Source of the DNA: a bacterium UBP1_UBA4783
Lineage (GTDB): Bacteria; Krumholzibacteriota; Krumholzibacteriia; Krumholzibacteriales; Krumholzibacteriaceae
Reading direction: 5' to 3'
NCBI GenBank assembly: GCA_002403075.1
Contig: DHHB01000050.1
Span: forward strand, 1 to 5,843
Length of the DNA: 5,843 bases
The translations under genes and the position numbers were made by a program. Within the stretch, counting starts at the first letter, position 1. Each line of letters opens with the position of its first letter. Below the pieces are notes generated by a model. It saw only the letters and a program-made list of their open reading frames with translations. It did no database searches and was not told where the DNA came from. Positions 1-5,707 of the stretch are shown here, one piece after another.

Positions 1-1
1 C

Positions 2-1090
2 TGGTTCACCCACGACCGGTCGAACCACCATTTCGCCGAGGACTACGGACGGAACATGCTCGCGAGCCTCGAGCCCGGCGCGATCATCTTCACCTACGGG
101 GACAACGACACCTATCCGCTCTGGTACCTGCAGAACGTCGAGCGGTACCGCACCGACGTGCGGATCGCGAACCTGAGCCTCCTTCACACCGACTGGTACA
201 TCAAGCAGCTCCGCGACCGGGAGCCGAAGGTGCCGATCAGGATGAGCGACGCCCAGATCGCGAACCTCCGGCCGATCGCCCTCACGGGAGGCGGCATCGC
301 GTGGCGGAACGACCTCATGGTCCAGCACATCATCCACGAAACGGCGTGGAAGCGTCCGATCTACTTCTCGACGGGCGCGGCGTTCGAGTCGTGGAAGCCG
401 TACGCCGACTACCTCCAGATGGAAGGGCTCGCGAGGAAGCTCGTCCCGAGGCAGGGATCGAATCAGGTGAACGTCGTTCTTCTCGAGCGCAACCTCGAAG
501 AGCTCTTCTCGTTCCGCGGCGTCGTCACGCCCGATTGGAAGCCCGACCACTCGGTGTACCGCGAGAAGGATTTCAGGTTCGTCCTCAACAACTACGCCGT
601 CGCCATGCTGCAGCTCGCCGCGTCACGGGCCGGCGAGCGCGACTTCGCGTCCGCCGCGCTGTGGGTCGAGCGGGCGCTCCTCTTCGAGCCAGATCTGCGG
701 CCCGGCAAGGAAATGCTCGGAACCTACTATGCGCTCGGCGGCGACATGTCGAAGGGCATGGGATACTACGACAGCCTCACCCGAGCGGAGCCGGGGACCG
801 GCGAGTACTGGCTCCGGTACGCGCGCCTCATCGCGGCCGAAGGCCGGTACGATTTCGCGATCGCGAAGATCGACGAAGGGATCTCCCGCGCGCCCGAGTT
901 CCGCCAGCTCTACGTGGAGGGGTTCCAGTTCGCCGCACGGAGCGGGATGGCGGAGCAGGCGCGGGGCTTCATCGAGCGCTGGCTCGACAAGCACCCAGAC
1001 GACAAGGAGTTCGTCGCGACGCTGCAGGACTTCGACTCGATCATGGAGGAGGCGCGCCGAGCCGCCTCCGAGCCGGGCGAGCGCGACTAG
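2..1090 (+). CDS. DUF2723/TMEM260-like (GT117-type) membrane glycosyltransferase with TPR repeats, 3' part only
   Basis: The reading frame is open from base 2 and ends at TAG 1088-1090, giving 362 residues with no start codon needed. It aligns without gaps at first with residues 486-851 of the complete gene downstream, so about 485 N-terminal residues (the membrane domain) probably lie outside the window. Visible parts are: the start of the extracytoplasmic domain, with WFTHDRSN at residues 1-8; the conserved core GDNDTYPLWYLQNVE at about 34-48, followed by TDVRIANLSLL and TDWY; GGGIAW at about 96-101; RPIYF at about 118-122; and TPR-like helices from about 212 to 335 (RDFASAALWVERALLFEPDL and following units). 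The family is related to eukaryotic TMEM260, an O-mannosyltransferase that uses a polyprenol-linked donor; bacterial function is inferred. Residue 33 is Tyr where the downstream paralogue has Asn (FTYGDND against FTNGDND), and RPIYF is followed by STGAAF instead of AVTVPA. A distinct acceptor is possible. Family assignment is firm, exact activity is not. Confidence 0.88.
   Translation, partial: WFTHDRSNHHFAEDYGRNMLASLEPGAIIFTYGDNDTYPLWYLQNVERYRTDVRIANLSLLHTDWYIKQLRDREPKVPIRMSDAQIANLRPIALTGGGIAWRNDLMVQHIIHETAWKRPIYFSTGAAFESWKPYADYLQMEGLARKLVPRQGSNQVNVVLLERNLEELFSFRGVVTPDWKPDHSVYREKDFRFVLNNYAVAMLQLAASRAGERDFASAALWVERALLFEPDLRPGKEMLGTYYALGGDMSKGMGYYDSLTRAEPGTGEYWLRYARLIAAEGRYDFAIAKIDEGISRAPEFRQLYVEGFQFAARSGMAEQARGFIERWLDKHPDDKEFVATLQDFDSIMEEARRAASEPGERD
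97..162 (+). repeat. Near-identical block shared by the tandem DUF2723 paralogues, copy 1
   Basis: Bases 97-162 match 2793-2858 at 64 of 66 positions (differences at 127 and 147), with a constant offset of 2696 bases. The block encodes the conserved GDNDTYPLWYLQNVER core and following residues. Bases 1-25 also match 2697-2721 exactly at the same offset. Synonymous sites are as conserved as the protein, unlike the TPR part of the two genes, which has diverged strongly. Confidence 0.9.
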
Positions 1091-1104
1091 CGCGGTTCGT
1101 TCGA

Positions 1105-1141
1105 GGGGCCGGCCGCCGCGACCGAGCCGGCGTCCGGCCCC
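1105..1141 (+). terminator. GC-rich hairpin, probable intrinsic terminator of the upstream DUF2723 gene
   Basis: It lies 14 bases after the stop codon at 1090. Bases 1105-1112 (GGGGCCGG) pair perfectly with 1134-1141 (CCGGCCCC). After a single C/T mismatch (1113/1133) the stem continues for five more pairs (1114-1118 with 1128-1132), leaving a 9-base loop at 1119-1127. The following bases, CCCGTTTCT, give only a weak T tract, so termination may be partial or may need other factors. The position between a stop codon and a promoter-like AT patch supports the call. Confidence 0.55.
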
Positions 1142-1179
1142 CCCGTTTCTCCACCTAGAAAACGCTTCCAAACAACGCG

Positions 1180-1198
1180 GATTTTTAGTAATTTAAAC
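1180..1198 (+). promoter_or_regulatory. AT-rich promoter-like patch upstream of the complete DUF2723 gene
   Basis: The segment around GATTTTTAGTAATTTAAAC is the only clearly AT-rich stretch in a very GC-rich window. It sits about 45-60 bases upstream of the ATG at 1243 and just after a probable terminator. Possible -10-like hexamers are TAGTAA (1186-1191) and TAATTT (1189-1194); neither matches the consensus well, and I see no convincing -35 box. It is therefore called from composition and position, not from a recognised sigma-factor motif. If real, it would drive the whole downstream glycosyltransferase operon. Confidence 0.35.
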
Positions 1199-1200
1199 GA

Positions 1201-1210
1201 GTTCCGGAAC
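1201..1210. promoter_or_regulatory. 10-bp perfect palindrome, possible operator
   Basis: GTTCCGGAAC is a perfect palindrome placed immediately after the AT-rich patch and 32 bases before the start codon at 1243. That is where a repressor site or the 5' leader would be expected. A 10-bp palindrome also occurs by chance in GC-rich DNA, and no second copy is visible, so the call is tentative. Confidence 0.2.
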
Positions 1211-1228
1211 CCGCGGCACTCCGCCCCC

Positions 1229-1233
1229 GAGGT
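1229..1233 (+). promoter_or_regulatory. Shine-Dalgarno site for the complete DUF2723 gene
   Basis: GAGGT, nine bases before ATG 1243, is a good match to the anti-SD sequence. It supports 1243 as the start. No in-frame upstream alternative offers a better site, and the encoded N-terminus runs directly into a basic stretch and the first membrane helix, as expected for the family. Confidence 0.6.
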
Positions 1234-1242
1234 ACGACCGGT

Positions 1243-3798
1243 ATGTCCGAAAGACGTCTCCACCGGCTTCTCGCGCTCGCGATGTTTCTCGTGCCGCTCG
1301 TGGTGTACCTGATGACGATGGCGGCGACGGTGTCGTTCTGGGACAGCGGGGAGTTCATCGCGACGAGCTACATAGTGGGCATTCCGCACTCGCCGGGCAC
1401 GCCGCTGTACGTGCTGGTGGGGCGGGTGTTCACGATGCTGCCGCTGCCGCTCTCTATCGCGCAGCGGGTGAACTTTCTGTCGGTGGTGTTCTCCGCGCTC
1501 GCGTCGATGATGGTGTACCTCGTCGCGGTAGCGACGCTGCGGTTCATGTACCCGTCGCCGAAGGGCGGTCTTGGGCGGTTCGCGATCCACGCGGGCGCGG
1601 TGACGGGGTCGCTCTTTCTCGCCTTCAGCAACACGTTTTGGTGGGACGCGACGGAGGCGGAGGTGTACGCGCTGAGCTCGTTCGTGATGGGGCTGTGCAC
1701 GTGGCTCGCGCTGGTGTGGTACCGCAACCCCGCGGGGCACGCGGGCGGGGCCGCCGCGGTCGGCGGGAAGGGGCCCGGGGCCAAGGTTCCCGTGCCGGAG
1801 GAGATGGAGGGGCGTCATCACGCGCGGGGGCTCGTGTACCTCATCGTGTATCTTCTGGCGCTCGGGATCGGGTTTCATCTCGGGACGATCCTCGTGTTCG
1901 GGGGGATATTTCTTCTCTTTTTGCTCGTGAAGGAGAAGGCGTTTTCGAACGCGGAGCTCGTGATCTTCACGTTCGGGCTCGCGGTGCTGCTCGCGGACAT
2001 GACGCTGTACCGGTCGTCGACGGCGACGATCGCGGGGCTCGTGATCTTTGCGGTGCTGGTGGCGTGGGCGGCGAAGGCGAAGGGGAAGTTCGCGCTGTGG
2101 GCGACGGGCGTTCTGGCGCTGGGGCTCTCGGTGCATCTGTTTCTCTACATCCGCTCTCACCTCGATCCGGGGATCGACATGGTGGACCCGGAGACGTGGA
2201 AGGCGATGTACGCGCACCTTCGGCGGGAGCAGTATCCGCCGATAAACGTGCTGGAGCGGAAGGCGTCGCTGTGGTTTCAGCTCGGGCATTTCGGGAGGTA
2301 CTTCCGGGAGCAGTTCCGGATGACGGGGGACGCGTATCTGGGGCCGTTCAACCTGGGGCAGGCGCTGACGGCGGTGCCGGTGGCGCTGGGGTTTTTGGGG
2401 ATCGCGGCGAACTACGTGCGCGAGCGGCGGACGTGGGCGCTGAACGTGGTGAACCTCCTGATCAACTCGGCGGGGCTGCTCGTGTTCTTGAACTTCAGCG
2501 CGAGCGAGGTTCGAGAGCGGGATTACTTCTACGGGCCGGCGTTCTACTTTTTCGCGGTGTTCATCGGGATCGGGGCGGCGTGGCTGCTCGCGTCGATCGC
2601 GGAGTGGGCGGAGAGGAAGGGTGTGGACCGGGTGCGGTACGTGGTGCCGGCGGGCGCGCTCTGCGTGGTGCTCTCGCTCCTCCCGATCCGCCACAACTGG
2701 TTCACCCACGACCGGTCGAACAACTACATGGCCCGCGATTACGCCTTCAACATGCTCGCCGGGCTCGAGCCCGACGCGATCGTCTTCACGAACGGGGACA
2801 ACGACACCTATCCGCTCTGGTATCTGCAGAACGTCGAGCGGTTCCGCACCGACGTGCGCGTGGCGAATCTGAGCCTCCTCAACACCGACTGGTACCTCCG
2901 GCAGCTCCGCGACCGGGAGCCGCGCGTCCCCTTCTCGCTCACCGACGGCGAGATCTCGCGCATGCGGCCGGTCGCCCTCAAGGGCGGAGGCATCGCCTGG
3001 AACCGCGATCAGGCGGTGCAGCGGATCATCAGCGAATCGAACTGGAAGCGCCCGATCTACTTCGCCGTCACCGTCCCGGCCGAGGTCTGGGAGCCGTACG
3101 AGCGGTACCTCGAGATGCAGGGGATCGTCCGGCGTCTCGTGCCCATCGAGGGGGAGAACCGCGTCAACGAGGCTCTCCTCGCCCGGAACCTCGACGAGAT
3201 CTACCGGTTCCGCGGCATCCTCACGCCGGACGGAGCGGTCGACACGACGATATACAAGGACAGGGACACGCGCGGCATGTTCTACAACTTCGCCATCGCG
3301 GCAGCGCAGCTCGGACAGCAGCGGGCGATCGCGGGGGATTTCGACGACGCCGTCCGGCGGATGGAGCTCTCGCTCAAGTTCGATCCGTCGCTCAAGGCCG
3401 CCGTCGTCCTGCTCGGCACCTACTACATGATGGCCGGGCGGGACGGCGATGCGATCGCGCATTTCATCCGCGCGATCCGGGAAGAGCCGGGGGAGGGCGA
3501 ATACTGGATGCGTCTCGCGCGCATCTACGAGTTCAAGGATCAGCTTCCCTTCGCGATGCAGAATCTGAACGAGGGGATCCGTCTCGCTCCTGATCACCGG
3601 CAGCTCTACATCGACGCGTTCCGCGTCGCCGGCCGCATGGGACAGGCGGATCAGGCGAAGGGTTACCTCAAGCAGTGGGTCGAGCGGCACCCCGAGGACG
3701 GGGAGATGGCGTCGATCCTCAGGGGGGCGGACCGCCTGCTCGAGGAGGAGTTCGGACTCGGCGGCGGCGCGCCGCCGCGGGGCGGGGACGGCGAATGA
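1243..3798 (+). CDS. DUF2723/TMEM260-like (GT117-type) membrane glycosyltransferase with C-terminal TPR repeats
   Basis: 851 residues, complete. The start at ATG 1243 has GAGGT nine bases upstream. A basic N-terminus (MSERRLHR) leads into helix 1 (about 8-28), followed at once by FWDSGEF (32-38). Acidic residues in the first outer loop are typical of GT-C-fold transferases. Then come PHSPGTPLYV (48-57), WWDATEAEVYALS (133-145), about eleven membrane helices up to residue 482, RERDYFYGPAFYFF (424-437), and an outer domain with NGDNDTYPLWYLQ (517-529), NLSLLNTDWY (542-551), GGGIAW (581-586) and RPIYFAVTV (603-611). TPR-like repeats cover about 690-820. The tail is Gly/Pro-rich (838-851). The probable role is transfer of a sugar from a polyprenyl-phosphate donor to a protein or glycan outside the cytoplasmic membrane. 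That is inferred from eukaryotic TMEM260; bacterial members are largely uncharacterised. A cytoplasmic or loop insert at about 162-192 is rich in Gly, Ala and Pro. Codon use changes sharply near base 2670-2700. The stop overlaps the next start by four bases. Confidence 0.93.
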   Translation: MSERRLHRLLALAMFLVPLVVYLMTMAATVSFWDSGEFIATSYIVGIPHSPGTPLYVLVGRVFTMLPLPLSIAQRVNFLSVVFSALASMMVYLVAVATLRFMYPSPKGGLGRFAIHAGAVTGSLFLAFSNTFWWDATEAEVYALSSFVMGLCTWLALVWYRNPAGHAGGAAAVGGKGPGAKVPVPEEMEGRHHARGLVYLIVYLLALGIGFHLGTILVFGGIFLLFLLVKEKAFSNAELVIFTFGLAVLLADMTLYRSSTATIAGLVIFAVLVAWAAKAKGKFALWATGVLALGLSVHLFLYIRSHLDPGIDMVDPETWKAMYAHLRREQYPPINVLERKASLWFQLGHFGRYFREQFRMTGDAYLGPFNLGQALTAVPVALGFLGIAANYVRERRTWALNVVNLLINSAGLLVFLNFSASEVRERDYFYGPAFYFFAVFIGIGAAWLLASIAEWAERKGVDRVRYVVPAGALCVVLSLLPIRHNWFTHDRSNNYMARDYAFNMLAGLEPDAIVFTNGDNDTYPLWYLQNVERFRTDVRVANLSLLNTDWYLRQLRDREPRVPFSLTDGEISRMRPVALKGGGIAWNRDQAVQRIISESNWKRPIYFAVTVPAEVWEPYERYLEMQGIVRRLVPIEGENRVNEALLARNLDEIYRFRGILTPDGAVDTTIYKDRDTRGMFYNFAIAAAQLGQQRAIAGDFDDAVRRMELSLKFDPSLKAAVVLLGTYYMMAGRDGDAIAHFIRAIREEPGEGEYWMRLARIYEFKDQLPFAMQNLNEGIRLAPDHRQLYIDAFRVAGRMGQADQAKGYLKQWVERHPEDGEMASILRGADRLLEEEFGLGGGAPPRGGDGE
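2793..2858 (+). repeat. Near-identical block shared by the tandem DUF2723 paralogues, copy 2
   Basis: This is the partner of the block at 97-162, with 64 of 66 bases identical. It lies in the extracytoplasmic domain of the complete gene, residues about 518-539. Together with the exact 25-base match at 2697-2721 (to bases 1-25) it marks the region of highest similarity between the paralogues. Confidence 0.9.
3761..3778. repeat. 18-bp perfect palindrome at the DUF2723/epimerase junction
   Basis: GCGGCGGCGCGCCGCCGC is exactly self-complementary. As RNA it could form a 7-bp all-GC stem with a CGCG loop. It encodes part of the Gly/Pro-rich tail of the DUF2723 protein and ends 16 bases before the epimerase ATG at 3795. 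It may influence translational coupling or message stability at the junction. It is too early and lacks a T tract for a terminator, and the overlapping start argues for read-through. Confidence 0.7.
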
Positions 3799-4769
3799 CG
3801 CGATCGGTGGTCGTAACCGGAGCGGCGGGGTTCATCGGCTCCCACCTGTGCGAGCGGCTGCTCGAGGAGGGGTTCGCCGTGACCGGCCTCGACAGCTTCA
3901 CCGACTACTACAGCCCCCGGCGCAAGCGCAGCAACATCGCGGGGTTTCTCGGGCGCGGCGGGTTCCGCCTCGTCGAGGAGGATCTCACGACCGTCGACCT
4001 CGGACGTCTTCTCGACGGGGCCGAGGGCGTGTTCCATTTCGCCGCTCAGGCGGGCGTGCGGGCGAGCTGGGGGAAGGATTTCAAGCCCTACCTCGATTCG
4101 AACGTGCTCGCGACCCAGCGTCTCCTCGAGGCGCTGAAAGACCGCCCCGGATCGAGGCTCGTCCATGCGAGCTCGAGCTCGGTCTACGGGGAGACCGACG
4201 AGCTTCCGACGGGAGAGAACGCGGCCACGGCGCCTCTGTCGCCCTACGGCGCGACGAAGCTCGCGGCGGAGCACCTCCTCGAGATCTACCGGGCGGGCTT
4301 CGGCGTCCGGTACCGGGCGCTTCGTTTCTTCACCGTGTACGGGCCGCGGCAGCGCCCCGACATGGCCTTCAGCCGCTTTATCGAGGCGGGTCTCGCCGGC
4401 CGGCCGATCGAGATCTACGGCGACGGCTCGCAGACGAGGGATTTCACGTACGTCGAGGACGCCGTGGAGGCCGCGATGCTCGCCTACCGCTACGACGGCC
4501 CCGAAACGACGTTCAACGTCGGCGGCGGAAGCCGGACGGCGCTCGGGGACGTCATCGCCCTCGTCGCCGCCGAGCTCGGCGTGCGGTTCGACGTCAGGGA
4601 CGGCGAGCGCGCGAGGGGGGACGTCGCCGACACGTTCGCCGACACCTCGCGCGCGCGGCGCGAGCTCGGATTCGCGCCCCGCGTCGGGCTCGCGGAGGGG
4701 ATCCGCAACGAGGTCGCGTGGTACCGGAAGCATGTCGCGGAACGCGAAGGAGGGACGAGCTCCCCATGA
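3795..4769 (+). CDS. NAD-dependent nucleotide-sugar epimerase, UDP-glucuronate/UDP-glucose 4-epimerase-like
   Basis: 324 residues from ATG 3795, which overlaps the previous stop (ATGA). An open frame extends further upstream, but the protein from 3795 starts exactly at the Rossmann strand: VVVTGAAGFIGSHL, with the GxxGxxG glycines at 9, 12 and 15. This is an extended SDR enzyme. The likely catalytic set is Ser127/Ser128 in HASSSSVYG (124-132) and Tyr151-xxx-Lys155 in SPYGATK (149-155). Further family motifs are HFAAQAGVRASW (81-92), RFFTVYGPRQRPDMA (177-191), IEIYGDGSQTRDFTYVEDAV (205-224) and GDVADTFADTSRARRELGF (275-293). The AAQAGVR and RFFTVYGPRQRPDMA motifs resemble UDP-glucuronate 4-epimerases most, but UDP-glucose/GlcNAc 4-epimerase or a related dehydratase cannot be excluded. 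It is cytoplasmic and would supply an activated sugar to the adjacent glycosyltransferases. Length is normal for the family. Only a weak GGGG-type ribosome site is present, so translation probably depends on coupling. Confidence 0.93.
   Translation: MTRSVVVTGAAGFIGSHLCERLLEEGFAVTGLDSFTDYYSPRRKRSNIAGFLGRGGFRLVEEDLTTVDLGRLLDGAEGVFHFAAQAGVRASWGKDFKPYLDSNVLATQRLLEALKDRPGSRLVHASSSSVYGETDELPTGENAATAPLSPYGATKLAAEHLLEIYRAGFGVRYRALRFFTVYGPRQRPDMAFSRFIEAGLAGRPIEIYGDGSQTRDFTYVEDAVEAAMLAYRYDGPETTFNVGGGSRTALGDVIALVAAELGVRFDVRDGERARGDVADTFADTSRARRELGFAPRVGLAEGIRNEVAWYRKHVAEREGGTSSP
4747..4754 (+). promoter_or_regulatory. Strong Shine-Dalgarno site for the GT2 gene, inside the epimerase gene
   Basis: AAGGAGGG, eleven bases before ATG 4766, is the best ribosome-binding site in the window. 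It fixes the GT2 start although the open frame extends nearly a kilobase further upstream. It lies within the last codons of the epimerase (residues about 318-320). Confidence 0.75.
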
Positions 4770-5707
4770 CAGGGAAAACGAACCATTTCGGAACGGTCGT
4801 CATTCCGCTCTTCAACGAGCGCGAAAGCCTCGTCGAGCTCCACCGCCAGCTGACGGCGGTCATGGAGCGCACGTTCGAGGGGCACGAGCTCATCTTCGTC
4901 GACGACGGTTCGACCGACGGATCGGTGGACGCGCTGCGGGAACTGCGCGGCGTGGACCGGCGCGTGAAGATCATCTCGTTCCGCCGCAACTACGGCAAGT
5001 CGGCGGCGCTCTCCGAGGGGTTCAAGGCGGCGCGCGGCGACGTCGTGATCACGATCGACTCGGATCTGCAGGACAATCCCGAGGAGATCCCGGGGCTCGT
5101 CGCGAAGCTCGACGAGGGATACGACCTCGTCTCGGGCTGGAAGCTCAAGCGCAAGGACCCGATCACGAAAACGCTGCCGTCGAGGCTCTTCAACCTCACG
5201 ACGTCGGTCGTGAGCGGCATCAAGCTGCACGATTTCAACTGCGGTCTCAAGGCCTACCGCGCCGAGGTCGTCAAGCGCATCTCGATCTACGGGGAGCTGC
5301 ACCGCTTCATCCCCGTCATCGCCGGCTGGGAGGGGTTCCGCGTGACGGAGAAGCGCGTCACGCACTTCGAGCGCAAGTACGGCCGGAGCAAGTTCGGCGC
5401 GCGCCGGTTCCTCAACGGGATGTTCGATCTCGCGACGGTCATGTTCCTCACGCGCCGCGCGTCGACGCCGTTCCACTTCTTCGGACGGGTCGCGTTTCTC
5501 TTCTTTGCCGCGGGATCGCTCATCACGCTCTACTTCCTCGTGATCTGGATGCTCGGGCACGGACTCCGCGTGCGGCCGCTCATGGTCGGCGGGCTCGTCA
5601 TGATCGTGATCGCGATCCAGATCGGCTCGTTCGGGCTCCTCGCGGAGCTCTTCACGTCCCGCGTCGAGCAGACCTTCGCGTATCGCGAGCGCCGTATCGA
5701 TGACTAA
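4766..5707 (+). CDS. GT2 polyprenyl-phosphate sugar synthase-like glycosyltransferase (GtrB/ArnC/DPM1 type)
   Basis: 313 residues from ATG 4766, preceded by AAGGAGGG and overlapping the epimerase stop by four bases (ATGA). It has a GT-A fold with VVIPLFNERESL (11-22), the nucleotide-binding FVDDGSTDGS (44-53), RRNYGKSAALSEGF (73-86) and the metal-binding DSDLQDNPEEIP (98-109). LHDFNCGLKAYR (154-165) and YGELHRFIP (175-183) follow, motifs shared with undecaprenyl-phosphate and dolichol-phosphate sugar synthases. Two hydrophobic helices at about 236-263 and 272-294 anchor it in the membrane, as in GtrB-type enzymes. The expected reaction is transfer of a hexose from a nucleotide sugar to a polyprenyl phosphate on the cytoplasmic face. 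The sugar cannot be read from the sequence. Its place beside a GT-C-like DUF2723 protein suggests it makes that enzyme's lipid-linked donor. An alternative is direct addition of a sugar to a lipid-linked oligosaccharide. Confidence 0.93.
   Translation: MTGKTNHFGTVVIPLFNERESLVELHRQLTAVMERTFEGHELIFVDDGSTDGSVDALRELRGVDRRVKIISFRRNYGKSAALSEGFKAARGDVVITIDSDLQDNPEEIPGLVAKLDEGYDLVSGWKLKRKDPITKTLPSRLFNLTTSVVSGIKLHDFNCGLKAYRAEVVKRISIYGELHRFIPVIAGWEGFRVTEKRVTHFERKYGRSKFGARRFLNGMFDLATVMFLTRRASTPFHFFGRVAFLFFAAGSLITLYFLVIWMLGHGLRVRPLMVGGLVMIVIAIQIGSFGLLAELFTSRVEQTFAYRERRIDD

Noticed and set aside
2336..2400. Possible G-quadruplex around several GGGG runs
   Set aside because: The spacers between runs are mostly 11 bases or longer, beyond a canonical quadruplex; the runs follow from GGG glycine codons next to G-ending codons.
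1638..3593. 651-codon + strand frame overlapping the complete DUF2723 gene
   Set aside because: Composition is Arg/Gly/Ala-rich without any motif; it is a frame shadow of the real gene.
1087..3690. 867-codon open frame on the minus strand opposite the complete DUF2723 gene
   Set aside because: Its translation is a low-complexity Arg/Pro/His/Glu-rich string with no domain, as expected from the complement of a high-GC gene; the + strand protein matches a known family throughout.
3675..3794. N-terminal extension of the epimerase frame
   Set aside because: It overlaps the end of the DUF2723 gene and gives a Gly/Arg-rich string before the Rossmann motif. The start at 3795 places the GxxGxxG motif at the usual position.
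3848..4765. Upstream extension of the GT2 frame through the epimerase gene
   Set aside because: The extension is Arg-rich shadow sequence. The GT-A domain begins right after ATG 4766, which has a strong Shine-Dalgarno site and overlaps the epimerase stop.
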